A stretch of DNA of 64,000 bases from Erwinia sorbitola (GTDB lineage Bacteria; Pseudomonadota; Gammaproteobacteria; Enterobacterales; Enterobacteriaceae), in the NCBI RefSeq assembly GCF_009738185.1, contig NZ_CP046509.1, positions 2,607,501-2,671,500 on the forward strand, in the 5' to 3' direction. Positions 9,841 through 18,251 of the stretch are shown piece after piece; positions within the stretch are counted from its first letter, which is position 1; every line of letters starts with the position of its first letter. Both the position numbers and the translations under genes were made by a program. Under the pieces are notes generated by a model, which had not been told where the DNA came from, made no database searches, and was given only the letters and a program-made list of their open reading frames with translations.

Positions 9841-10563
9841 TCAGGCGCGTTTTGCCAGCGGCACACCCTGTTGCCAGAAATCGCGCAGCAGCTGACGCGG
9901 CCATTCGGGTTCCGGGCTTACCGGCATCAAACGGGCAACCTCAGCATCATTCAGACTGTTTTTCAGGCAGGCGGTCATAATCGCTGCTGTGAATTCCGGA
10001 TGAAACTGCACCGACAGCGCCTGCGCCGAGTAGCGAATAATCTGGCATCCATCCTGAGCTGAAGCAGCCAGCACCTGTGCACCCGGCGGCGGCGTCAGCA
10101 CTGACTGACGATGTGACAACCAGGCAGAGAACCGCGACGGAAGCGAAGCCAGCAGCGGATCGTGATGGCTCTCGGAGCGCGCTTCCAGAGAGTATAAGCC
10201 CCGTTCCCAGCCGTTAGGGTTATCACCTACCTGCCCTCCAAGCGCATAGGACATCAGCTGATGCCCGTAGCAGACACCCAGCAGCGGCAGTCTTTCAGCG
10301 ACCGCATGACGAACCCATGCCGCAGTGCGCTCACTCCAGTCAGCGTGATCGGTGACCATCGCCCAGGATCCGCTAAGGATCGCCGCAGAGATGGTGGTCA
10401 GCTCTGGCAGGTCTTCTCCGAGATCCGGACGCACGACAATATAGTCATCCTCTGAGAGATTCAGGGCCTCAACAAACCACTGATTCTGCTCCCCGACAAC
10501 ACCACTGACCGCCTGTGGCGGTTTTTCAAGCTGGATAATGGCTAACGGAAGTCTCACTGTCAT
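9841..10563 (-). CDS. Class I glutamine amidotransferase-like protein (YfeJ-like)
   Basis: 240-residue stand-alone GATase1 domain. The nucleophile elbow GVCYGHQL carries the catalytic Cys, and the catalytic His-Glu pair is in VQFHPEF. Such proteins hydrolyse glutamine or gamma-glutamyl amides and are often annotated GMP synthase-like, but no synthetase domain is present and no partner gene is adjacent. It resembles enterobacterial YfeJ by general pattern. It is transcribed alone, convergent with the GGDEF-EAL gene. The physiological substrate is unknown. Confidence 0.82.
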   Translation of the reverse strand: MTVRLPLAIIQLEKPPQAVSGVVGEQNQWFVEALNLSEDDYIVVRPDLGEDLPELTTISAAILSGSWAMVTDHADWSERTAAWVRHAVAERLPLLGVCYGHQLMSYALGGQVGDNPNGWERGLYSLEARSESHHDPLLASLPSRFSAWLSHRQSVLTPPPGAQVLAASAQDGCQIIRYSAQALSVQFHPEFTAAIMTACLKNSLNDAEVARLMPVSPEPEWPRQLLRDFWQQGVPLAKRA

Positions 10564-10804
10564 CTTGCTCTATCCTCGATATCACGGCAGGGTCGCTTAC
10601 CCTGCTGGCTATCATGGCACCGGGTTTCAACCCTGTCTCATAACATTTTCTGTCATTCTATAAACAAAGCATCGGCTTAACCCGGCAGGTTTGCCCTGCT
10701 TTGCACCACAGGCTGCTAAAAATACCGCTGAGTTCAGCGCCTCATTTGGTGCATTTCATGCCATGCTTATCAGGAATACTTCGTTATTTTCTAAGGACTG
10801 TGCA

Positions 10805-11716
10805 GTGGCTCTGCGTCATTTTTTGCTGATTTTGCTGGTGGTGTCGATTTGGGCATTTAATAACATCGCTATAAAATGGGGGCTGCTTGACCTGCCGCCC
10901 CTGCTGATGATCGCCATGCGCTTTGTGGTGGTGGCGATCATTCTGGTGCCCTTTACCCGTGTGACTCGCCAGCAGCTTTATTATCTGGTGCCCCTCGGTT
11001 TTACCTTCGGATTTATGCACTTCGCTCTGCTTTTTGTCAGCCTCAACTACACCGATGCAGGAACGGCGGCGGTGATTGTGCAGCTCGGTACACCGATCGC
11101 CATGCTGCTGGCGATGGTCATCCTGAAAGAAAAACTGCGGCTGGTGCAGCTGCTTGGCATCATGATTTCACTGAGCGGCGTGGTCGTGCTGGCGGGTAGC
11201 CCGACCATCCCTAACTGGTGGGTGCTGGTGCTGCTGCTACTTAGCGCCTTTGGCTGGGCAATCAGCAATATGATTGTAAAAAAATCACCCGCCATCAGCC
11301 CGCTCACCCTCACCGGCTGGCTCTCATTTTTCGCCATTCCGCTGGTGGGATGCGCATCCTGGGTGGTTGAATCTGACCAGCTCAATCTGCTGCTACACTC
11401 TTCATGGCGGGGCTGGTTTGGCATTCTGTTCAGCGCCATTGGCTCGTCGATCGTGGCGTATTCCCTGTGGTACAGCCTGCTGAAGCACTACAACGTCAAT
11501 CTTATTATGCCTTATTCCCTGTTGACGCCCGTGCTGGCGGTGATTATGGGGGTTGTGGTGCTGGGCGACAGTATGAACAGCTATAAAGCCGCAGGGGCGC
11601 TGCTGGTGATTGCCGGCACCGCGATTGCCGTGATTAACCTGCGTAACCTGAAAATGCATGCTCGCCTGCCGCGCTTCCGTTATGACCGCTACAGGAAAAA
11701 ACGTACCCGCCCCTGA
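10805..11716 (+). CDS. EamA/DMT-family exporter
   Basis: Ten-helix drug/metabolite transporter of two repeated EamA domains, about 303 residues, inner membrane. The first repeat begins VVSIWAFNNIAIKWGL and the second WWVLVLLLLSAFGWAISNMIVKK. Related proteins such as E. coli EamA export cysteine pathway metabolites, but the substrate here is not readable. The frame is open further upstream, yet a GTG at 10805 has AAGGA seven bases before it and places the N-terminus directly at TM1, so it is the preferred start. The CoA-transferase gene follows after 20 bases, suggesting one transcript. Confidence 0.85.
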   Translation: MALRHFLLILLVVSIWAFNNIAIKWGLLDLPPLLMIAMRFVVVAIILVPFTRVTRQQLYYLVPLGFTFGFMHFALLFVSLNYTDAGTAAVIVQLGTPIAMLLAMVILKEKLRLVQLLGIMISLSGVVVLAGSPTIPNWWVLVLLLLSAFGWAISNMIVKKSPAISPLTLTGWLSFFAIPLVGCASWVVESDQLNLLLHSSWRGWFGILFSAIGSSIVAYSLWYSLLKHYNVNLIMPYSLLTPVLAVIMGVVVLGDSMNSYKAAGALLVIAGTAIAVINLRNLKMHARLPRFRYDRYRKKRTRP

Positions 11717-11736
11717 AACCTCACAAGGAGAGTCTG

Positions 11737-13107
11737 ATGGATAACCGCCTGAGCGATGCACTGTGGCAACAGCTGTGGCATGGTCTGCGTAACGACACCG
11801 CGCCGCTGCCTGAACTTATCATTAACGGCGACCAGGCGCTGATATCGGCTTACCCGGTCAGCGAACTCGCCGCAGCCAGTATCGGGCTGGCCGCTACCGC
11901 CGCCGCCCGTTTGACACAGAATACCCACACGGCTGAAATCAACGGGCCGCTGGCCTCGCGCTGGTTCCAGTCCGCACTGCGCCCGGTTAACCGCGCGACA
12001 CCGCCGCAGTGGGATCAGTTCGCCGGGGATTACGCCACGGAAGACGGCTGGCTGCGCCTGCACACCAATGCACCCCATCACCGGGCGGCAATGGAGCGAG
12101 TGCTGGGGCAGCACGGCGATCGGCAACAGCTGGCGGCCACCGTCGCCCGCTGGAAAGGGGAGGAACTTGAGCAGGCGGTGGTGGATGCCGGAGGCTGTGC
12201 CGCTGCCCTGCGTAGCCACAGCGAATGGCAGCAGCACGCCCAGGGCCAAAGCGTCAGCAGGGAAGCATTAATCGGGCAAACCCTTCATGCCTGCGGCCCG
12301 GCTCCTGCCTGGCGTCTCTGCACTTCCCGCCCCCTGATCGGTGTGCGGGTACTTGACCTGACGCGCATTATTGCCGGGCCGGTGGCAACGCGTTTTCTCG
12401 CCGGACTGGGAGCAGAAGTATTACGCATCGATCCGCCCGGCTGGCAGGAACCGTCACTGGAGGAGGAGATCACGCCAGGCAAACGCTGTGCGCGACTTGA
12501 TCTTAAATCTGCCGGGGGACGGCGTCAGTTTGAACAACTCCTCAGCCAGTGTGATGTGCTGGTTCATGGTTACCGCGCCGATGCGCTTGGCGACCTGGGA
12601 TATGACAGCGACACCCTGCAAAGTTTGCATCCGGGGTTGGTAGATGTGAGTCTGAACGCCTGGGGCTGGACAGGGCCATGGCGCAATCGCCGCGGGTTTG
12701 ACAGCCTGGTGCAGATGGCCTGCGGAATTGCCGAGCGTGGCCGACTGTGGCAGCACAGCGATGCACCGGTGCCGCTGCCCGTTCAGGCGCTGGATCATGC
12801 CACTGGCTATATGATGGCCGCCGCCGTGCTGGAAGGATTACGCCAGCGAGTGCTGAATCATACCGGCTTTTCTGCGCGGCTTTCACTGGCGCGCACTGCC
12901 TGCCTGTTAATGGATGCCCCCTACCCGCAGGACGCACAGCCCGCAGGCCTCGCCCCCCGCCAGCCGCAGGATGAGGACTCCGAAGCACTGATTTCTCACT
13001 GGGGAATTAGCTACCGCTTACGCTCACCATTCTGGCTGCCGGGAATGCCGCTGATCTGGTCACGAGCGCCATCGCCCTTTGGTTCTGCCGCCGCAGAGTG
13101 GCTGTAG
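11737..13107 (+). CDS. Class III (CaiB/BaiF family) CoA-transferase
   Basis: 456 residues, cytoplasmic. Family III CoA-transferases move CoA between carboxylic acids through a mixed-anhydride intermediate. The characteristic segment GVRVLDLTRIIAGPVATRFLAGLGAEVLRIDPP lies near residues 200-232, later than usual because about 190 residues of weakly similar sequence precede it, which looks like a second, degenerate half. RADALGDLGYD and LVDVSLNAWGWTGPW are further family segments. AAGGAG precedes the ATG. The substrate is unknown; co-transcription with the EamA exporter is likely. Confidence 0.82.
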   Translation: MDNRLSDALWQQLWHGLRNDTAPLPELIINGDQALISAYPVSELAAASIGLAATAAARLTQNTHTAEINGPLASRWFQSALRPVNRATPPQWDQFAGDYATEDGWLRLHTNAPHHRAAMERVLGQHGDRQQLAATVARWKGEELEQAVVDAGGCAAALRSHSEWQQHAQGQSVSREALIGQTLHACGPAPAWRLCTSRPLIGVRVLDLTRIIAGPVATRFLAGLGAEVLRIDPPGWQEPSLEEEITPGKRCARLDLKSAGGRRQFEQLLSQCDVLVHGYRADALGDLGYDSDTLQSLHPGLVDVSLNAWGWTGPWRNRRGFDSLVQMACGIAERGRLWQHSDAPVPLPVQALDHATGYMMAAAVLEGLRQRVLNHTGFSARLSLARTACLLMDAPYPQDAQPAGLAPRQPQDEDSEALISHWGISYRLRSPFWLPGMPLIWSRAPSPFGSAAAEWL

Positions 13108-13127
13108 AGGCGCGGCAGGCCGCGCCT
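13108..13127. terminator. Hairpin/REP-like palindrome after the CoA-transferase gene
   Basis: AGGCGCGGC/GCCGCGCCT 9-bp stem directly behind the stop codon and preceded by GTAG, the tetranucleotide typical of REP singlets. No U-tract follows. It may be a lone REP copy and/or a weak terminator between convergent genes. Confidence 0.5.
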
Positions 13128-13159
13128 GCGTTGAAGAAGGGATCGCGCGTAACCGACAG

Positions 13160-13711
13160 TTAGGCGTTCTCGTCTTCCAGCTCATCGCGCATTGCCTGTA
13201 ACGCTTCCCGGCTGAGAGCCGCCAGGGTACGGTAAAACGCCGTACCCGCATGCGCCTCGACCTTGCCAAGGAAAGCGCCAACCCACGGCAGCAGGAACTC
13301 ATCAAACAGCTGAATCTGTGCCTGAGACTCATCGGCTTCTGACTGATCTTCCAGCCAGGACGAGGCCAGCAGTAACGCGCCGATATGGTCGACAGGCGCG
13401 TCGGTCAGCGGCATGCCGCGCTGGCTGAGAAACGCCCGAATATCCGCTTCCTGCGGGCCATTTTCCCACTGAGAACCGTACGGCGACACCTTGCATTCCG
13501 CGCCAACAAATAACGCGTTGTAATCCGCTGCCAGCAGCGCAGGATCGCTGTTCTGCTGTAAGCGGGTGAGCAGCTCATCCTGCTCCAGCGGCCAGTGCTG
13601 CTGGAGTTTACCTTCGCGCAGCATGGTAAATAGCGGAACCAGCAGCGGATCCTGAGGCTGACGGTTATACAGAGAGCCAAGGATGCGGCAGATGATGGAA
13701 AACTCATTCAT
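13160..13711 (-). CDS. ycdY: TorD/DmsD-family chaperone YcdY
   Basis: 183 residues, all-helical TorD-like fold, cytoplasmic. YcdY of E. coli binds the neighbouring phosphatase YcdX and promotes its zinc loading; the same gene order ghrA-ycdX-ycdY supports that role here. Family features include an acidic stretch before YNALFVG and the PYGSQW motif in the middle, typical of redox-enzyme maturation proteins. The gene begins 37 bases after the ycdX stop, so it is probably the last gene of the operon. Confidence 0.93.
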   Translation of the reverse strand: MNEFSIICRILGSLYNRQPQDPLLVPLFTMLREGKLQQHWPLEQDELLTRLQQNSDPALLAADYNALFVGAECKVSPYGSQWENGPQEADIRAFLSQRGMPLTDAPVDHIGALLLASSWLEDQSEADESQAQIQLFDEFLLPWVGAFLGKVEAHAGTAFYRTLAALSREALQAMRDELEDENA

Positions 13712-13748
13712 GTAATTTCAATTCCGTTAAGAGTAATGTGTGACACTG

Positions 13749-14486
13749 TCACATGTCAGCGAATTCAGCAATTTCCCTGCCGGTACGCTGTTGCAGGAAG
13801 TCCAGCAGGCGACGTGGCGTGACATTTAACACGCGATCCTCCGGAAAATCCACTTCGCGCATAATACGCAGGCAGTGCTCAAAGTTGCCAAGGGTAAAGG
13901 CGGTATGCGAATCCGATCCCAGTGCCAGGCGGCCTCCGGCATCCCGCACCGCAGCAGCAACGGCACGACAATTAGGCTCGCTGCCCAGGCGGGAAGTAGT
14001 AAATGAGGAGTTATTCAGCTCCAGCGCCACGTCATACTTCGCGGCGGCTTCGGCAACGGCCTGAATATCAATGGGATACTTCGGGTTTCCGGGATGGCTG
14101 ATGATATGCACCAATCCGTTTGCCATGGTGGCAATCATCGCCTCGGTATTACTCGCCTTATCCTGCGGCGCCAGCACCGGCTCGTGGAAGCCCGCCACGA
14201 TGATATCTATGGAGTCGAGCATTGGCCCGCTGCAATCAATCTCCCCCTGAATATTTTTAATATTCGCTTCAATACCGCGCAGCACGCCAACGCCGTCAAT
14301 CACCCGAGGCCACACCTTCATATTGACGAAATGCCAGTAGTGCGGTGCATCGGCCATATCCGGGCCGTGGTCAGTAATCGCCAGTAGTTTAACGCCGCAG
14401 GTCTGCGCCTGTAACACATAGTCACGCAGCGTGCTGTAAGCGTGAGTGCTGGCAACGGTGTGCATATGAAGGTCAACTGGGTACAT
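13749..14486 (-). CDS. ycdX: PHP-domain zinc phosphatase YcdX
   Basis: 245 residues, cytoplasmic. The PHP trinuclear metal site is visible: DLHMHT at the N-terminus, ITDHGPDM, GIEANI, the HISHPGNP segment and a C-terminal GSDSHTAF. The E. coli enzyme is a zinc-dependent phosphatase linked to swarming motility. It follows ghrA by 17 bases and precedes ycdY, so the three genes appear co-transcribed and the chaperone/phosphatase pair is conserved. Confidence 0.94.
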   Translation of the reverse strand: MYPVDLHMHTVASTHAYSTLRDYVLQAQTCGVKLLAITDHGPDMADAPHYWHFVNMKVWPRVIDGVGVLRGIEANIKNIQGEIDCSGPMLDSIDIIVAGFHEPVLAPQDKASNTEAMIATMANGLVHIISHPGNPKYPIDIQAVAEAAAKYDVALELNNSSFTTSRLGSEPNCRAVAAAVRDAGGRLALGSDSHTAFTLGNFEHCLRIMREVDFPEDRVLNVTPRRLLDFLQQRTGREIAEFADM

Positions 14487-14503
14487 CGGTTCTCTCCTTT
14501 AGA

Positions 14504-15442
14504 TTAATAGCCGCGACTGATATCCACGCGCCCCTCCGGCATCTCGCCGTTTTCACATCGCAGCATAGCCTGCGCAATGTAGTCCATAGCTTCGTCTGGC
14601 AAGGTTACAGCCGCATTATGAGGTGTGATAGCGATATCAGGATGTGACCAGAAAGCATGTTCTGCGGGCAGCGGCTCGTGATTAAACACATCCAGTGCGG
14701 CAGCGCTGACCTCACCCGCTTCTATTGCCGCCAGCAGATCCGCCTCAACCAGATGAGCACCGCGCGCCAGGTTCAGCAAAAATGCACCTGGTTTGAGCTG
14801 ACTCAGCAGGTGGCGATTAAGAATCCCCTGGGTCTGCGGCGTGTTTGGCAGCAGGTTGATAAGCACCTGAGTTGAGGAAAGAAACGCACCCAGCTGCTGC
14901 TCGCCGTGAAAGCTGGTAACGCCGTCGATCTGCTTCGCTGTGCGGCTCCAGCAGCTAACAGGGAAGTCCCACGCCAGCAGGCTTTGTGCCACGCTGCGGC
15001 CGAGGACACCGGCCCCCAGGATACCAACAGAGAAATCACTGCGCTTGCGATTGCGCAGATGGTGCCAGAGCGTTTCGGTTTTCTGCTTCTGATATTCAGG
15101 AAAGCGCCGGAACCAGCCGAGTACGTGGTACACCGCGTACTCCTGCATCTGCCGCCCCATTCCGGTATCTTCCAGACGGAACAGAGGCACGCCTGGTGCC
15201 AGCATTTCAGGATGTTCACGCAGCTGTCCGAGGATATCGTCTACGCCTGCCCCGAGGGCAAATACTGCTTTGAGCTTGCGCCCCTGGAGCATCTCAACCG
15301 GCGGCTGGCGCACCAGTGCATAGTCACTGTGGCCGTTGTCGCCGGGCTGCCACTGCCGGATGCGGGCATCAGGAAGACGCTGCTGTAAGCCGTTGATCCA
15401 GGTCTCTGCCTTAAAGAACGGATGATAAAAAATGATATCCAC
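14504..15442 (-). CDS. ghrA: Glyoxylate/hydroxypyruvate reductase A
   Basis: 312-residue NADPH-dependent D-2-hydroxyacid dehydrogenase that reduces glyoxylate to glycolate and hydroxypyruvate to glycerate in the cytoplasm. The Rossmann motif GILGAGVLGRSVAQSL and the catalytic region LNLARGAHLVEADLL are present, with the Glu/His catalytic pair in NHEPLP and ITPHNAA. The start is GTG with AGGAG upstream. It heads the ghrA-ycdX-ycdY operon, as in E. coli where a tRNA-Ser gene also lies nearby. Confidence 0.95.
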   Translation of the reverse strand: MDIIFYHPFFKAETWINGLQQRLPDARIRQWQPGDNGHSDYALVRQPPVEMLQGRKLKAVFALGAGVDDILGQLREHPEMLAPGVPLFRLEDTGMGRQMQEYAVYHVLGWFRRFPEYQKQKTETLWHHLRNRKRSDFSVGILGAGVLGRSVAQSLLAWDFPVSCWSRTAKQIDGVTSFHGEQQLGAFLSSTQVLINLLPNTPQTQGILNRHLLSQLKPGAFLLNLARGAHLVEADLLAAIEAGEVSAAALDVFNHEPLPAEHAFWSHPDIAITPHNAAVTLPDEAMDYIAQAMLRCENGEMPEGRVDISRGY

Positions 15443-15527
15443 GTTTTTCTCCTGTTTTTCTGTTTATGGAAGAAAACAGAGCGACTGGCAAGTGAAATAT
15501 GGGGCAGCTGCCTGCCCCGCCTGACGA

Positions 15528-16994
15528 TTAGCGGCGCTCAACCTGATGAATCAGCTGGCGCAACATCGGAATAAGGAAGATCATCAGCAGCCCGATTGCC
15601 GCACTGCCCCAGCCCAGCAGGCTGAAAATATGGCTGTAGCCGGGGTTAGTGATCAGCGGTGTACTGCCGCTGTTTTCCGGCATCAGCGCAGAAATATGGC
15701 CTGAGAGCACCGATGCCACACCGGTAACCATCATCCAGCAGCCCATCATTACCCCCTGATAGCGTACCGGGGCCAGTTTACCAATCATGGCGTAACCGAT
15801 AGGAGAGATCAGCAGCTCACCCAGGCTTTGCAGCACGTAGCTGATGACGATCCATTTAAACGCCACCATGCCGTCCTCGCCAGCCAGCGCGATACCAAGC
15901 GGCAACACCAGCATACCCAGACCAATACAGAATAAAGAGGCTGAGAATTGCAGCGGGATATCGATACGCCATGCTCGTTCACGCAGATTGCGGAACCCCA
16001 TCGCCAGCAGCGGGCCGCCGACCACAATCACCAGCGTGTTAATATTCTGCACCCACTGCGGCGCAACCCGGATGCCATAAACGTTAAGGTTGATATTGTG
16101 TTCGGTGAACAGCATTAATCCCATTGGTGCCAGTTGATACAGCGTCCAGAACACCAGTGAACCGAGGGCAAGGATCAGGTATGCGCCCATCCGCCGCTGC
16201 TCATCGCGAGGGCGATGGCGCAGGGTGGTGAGGCAGAGCAGCAGAAAGATTGCTGCGCCCAGCACCAGTACAAAGCTGCCGGTAAAGCCTGCATGGTTAA
16301 GCATAAGACGTATGGTTGGAACCAGCAATATCAGTACTGCCAGCCCGGCGAGCATACGCCAGCGGAATTGCCGCTTGCTGGCATGCAGCAGTGGCGTATT
16401 GATATCTCCCAGGATTTTCCAGCAAAGCAGCGAGATAACGATGGCGATAGCATTACCGACGGTAGCAAACAGGAATAGCGCTTCGTAATGTTCGCTGAGT
16501 TGGAAATACCCGGCCCCGGTAAAGCCGAGGAAGAAGCCAAGATTCATCCCGGCGTAATTCCACAGGAAGGCGCTTTCACGGCGGTTATCCTCCGGAGCAA
16601 AGCGCTGGGTCAGCATCATATTGATGCAGGTAACGTTCAGCCCGCTACCGGTCAGAAACATTGCCAGCCCCCAATACAGTCCTTCGGCGCTCTGCCCTGA
16701 CAGCGTCCAGCAGCCAGCGACCTGAAGCACCATACCCAGCACAAACAGATTACGGTTGCTGAGGAAACGTCCGCCGAGATAGCCGCCAAACAGGTGCAGC
16801 CCGTAGTTAAAGGCGCCAAATACGCCCATCATAGTATTCGCCTGCCCTTCACTGAATCCGAGCCGTTTGGTGGCATACAGCACAAGGCTGGAATAGAGCA
16901 CCGCAAAGCCCATAGTGGCGAAGATCTGGATAAAGAACAGCGCGCCGGTTCCGCCCGGCACCTGCTGTTGGGGTATAGGCCTGGTCTGTTCCAC
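15528..16994 (-). CDS. POT/PTR-type oligopeptide:H+ symporter
   Basis: 488 residues with about 12-14 hydrophobic segments, inner membrane. The N-terminal half resembles proton-coupled peptide transporters (GGTGALFFIQIFATMGFAVLYSSLVLYATKRLGF; FLWNYAGMNLGFFLG) and the C-terminal half has SLGELLISPIGYAMIGKLAP, the POT SPxGxxxxxxLAP signature. The usual ExxERFxYY motif of TM1 is altered, so it is a divergent member rather than a clear DtpA or DtpB. The start is GTG preceded by GAGG. Di- or tripeptides are the likely but unproven substrates. Confidence 0.82.
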   Translation of the reverse strand: MEQTRPIPQQQVPGGTGALFFIQIFATMGFAVLYSSLVLYATKRLGFSEGQANTMMGVFGAFNYGLHLFGGYLGGRFLSNRNLFVLGMVLQVAGCWTLSGQSAEGLYWGLAMFLTGSGLNVTCINMMLTQRFAPEDNRRESAFLWNYAGMNLGFFLGFTGAGYFQLSEHYEALFLFATVGNAIAIVISLLCWKILGDINTPLLHASKRQFRWRMLAGLAVLILLVPTIRLMLNHAGFTGSFVLVLGAAIFLLLCLTTLRHRPRDEQRRMGAYLILALGSLVFWTLYQLAPMGLMLFTEHNINLNVYGIRVAPQWVQNINTLVIVVGGPLLAMGFRNLRERAWRIDIPLQFSASLFCIGLGMLVLPLGIALAGEDGMVAFKWIVISYVLQSLGELLISPIGYAMIGKLAPVRYQGVMMGCWMMVTGVASVLSGHISALMPENSGSTPLITNPGYSHIFSLLGWGSAAIGLLMIFLIPMLRQLIHQVERR

Positions 16995-17162
16995 AACTAA
17001 CCTCAGTTTTTCCTGCCAAATTAAGCCGGTTATTATGCACTTTTTCCGCGAGATGATCGGTGGCGATCTGATGTAACGCCTTGATTGGCGGTCTCCATTG
17101 CCGTTTTAAACAGCAAAGTGCGTTAAAACTGACTAAACGCGCTCAATTTTCAGGAATGGCTG

Positions 17163-17192
17163 TTGACCGCAGCAGGCGTTTTCCCCTACATT
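17163..17192 (+). promoter_or_regulatory. Promoter of the first tRNA-Ser gene
   Basis: TTGACC, an 18-base spacer and TACATT, followed by a GC-rich discriminator AGCGCCCG typical of stringently controlled stable-RNA promoters; the mature tRNA begins about 35 bases downstream. Confidence 0.75.
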
Positions 17193-17227
17193 AGCGCCCG
17201 TCAGCAACCTGTTTGCGGCAACAATAT

Positions 17228-17315
17228 GGTGAGGTGTCCGAGTGGCTGAAGGAGCACGCCTGGAAAGTGTGTATACGGCAACGTATCGAGGGTTCGAACC
17301 CCTCTCTCACCACCA
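17228..17315 (+). tRNA. serX: tRNA-Ser (GGA)
   Basis: 88 nucleotides including an encoded CCA end. The acceptor stem is GGTGAGG/TCTCACC, the anticodon loop CTGGAAA gives GGA, and a long variable arm and a T-arm (GAGGG TTCGAAC CCCTC) are present. The position beside ghrA matches E. coli serX. The discriminator base before CCA is A, whereas E. coli tRNA-Ser species carry G by my recollection. An identical second copy lies at 19905-19992. Confidence 0.97.
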
Positions 17316-17326
17316 TATTTAAAGAG

Positions 17327-17359
17327 AAATGCCTGAGCGAAAGTTCAGGCATTTTTTTT
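17327..17359 (+). terminator. Rho-independent terminator of tRNA-Ser copy 1
   Basis: AAATGCCTGA/TCAGGCATTT stem with loop GCGAAAGT, followed by a T run. The same hairpin follows the second tRNA-Ser copy. Confidence 0.92.
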
Positions 17360-17373
17360 ATGCATATTTCGCA

Positions 17374-18219
17374 GCTGTAGGGGTCGGGCATGCCCGACCC
17401 GGGACGAGGCGTGCCTCGCCCCTACAACACACATTACAGAATATCCTACGGCTGTAGGGGTCGGGCATGCCCGACCCGGGACGAGGCGTGCCTCGCCCCT
17501 ACGATACACATTACAGAATATCCCACGGCTGCAGGGGTCGGGCATGCCCGACCCGGGACGAGGCGTGCCTCGCCCCTGCGATACACGTTACAGAATATCC
17601 CACGGCTGCAGGGGTCGGGCATGCCCGACCCGGGACGAGGCGTGCCTCGCCCCTACAACACACATTACAGAATATGCCGACGGCTGCAGGAGGCGGCATT
17701 CCCGACCCGGGACGAGGCGTGCCTCGCCCCTACAACACACATTACAGAATATGCCGACGGCTGCAGGGGACGGCATGCCCGACCCGGGACGAGGCGTGCC
17801 TCGCCCCTACAACACACATTACAGAATATCCCACGGCTGCAGGGGGCGGCATGCCCGACCCGGGACGAGGCGTTCCTCGCCCCTACAACACACATTACAG
17901 AATATGCCGACGGCTGCAGGGGGCGGGCATGCCCGACCCGGGACGAGGCGTGCCTCGCCCCTACAATACACGTTACAGAATATCCCACGGCTGCAGGGGG
18001 CGGCATGCCCGACCCGGGACGAGGCATGCCTCGCCCCTGCAATACACATTACAGAATATCCCACGGCTGCAGGGGGCGGCATGCCCGACCCGGGACGAGG
18101 CGTGCCTCGCCCCTACGATACACATTACAGAATATGCCGACGGCTGCAGGGGGCGGCATGCCCGACCCGGGACGAGGCGTGCCTCGCCCCTGCGATACCC
18201 GATACAGACTGCCTGCCTC
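17374..18219. repeat. Tandem array of 11 REPIN-like units (~77 bp each)
   Basis: Unit starts, at the GCTG before the left tetranucleotide, lie at 17374, 17451, 17528, 17605, 17683, 17760, 17836, 17913, 17990, 18066 and 18143, so the period is 76-78 bp. Each unit holds two palindromes in inverted orientation: GTAG (or GCAG) plus GGGTCGGGCATGCCCGACCC on the left, and CGAGGCGTGCCTCG followed by CCCCTAC on the right. The outer arms TGTAGGGG and CCCCTACA also pair. A ~25-base linker ending CATTACAGAATATCCCACG joins units. This is the architecture of two inverted REP sequences (a REPIN). A degenerate part-copy follows to about 18232. No RAYT transposase gene is in the window. Confidence 0.88.
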
Positions 18220-18251
18220 GCCCCCGCGGTATACCGTCAGATAAACATCCG

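Noticed and set aside
11737..13107. Frameshifted or fused CoA-transferase
   Set aside because: The N-terminal 190 residues do not show the motif directly, but the frame is open with a good start and no sign of a break; a degenerate duplicate half is a simpler explanation.
17374..18219. CRISPR array
   Set aside because: The repeats are long, palindromic and nearly contiguous, with linkers that are themselves conserved; there are no unique spacers and no cas genes.
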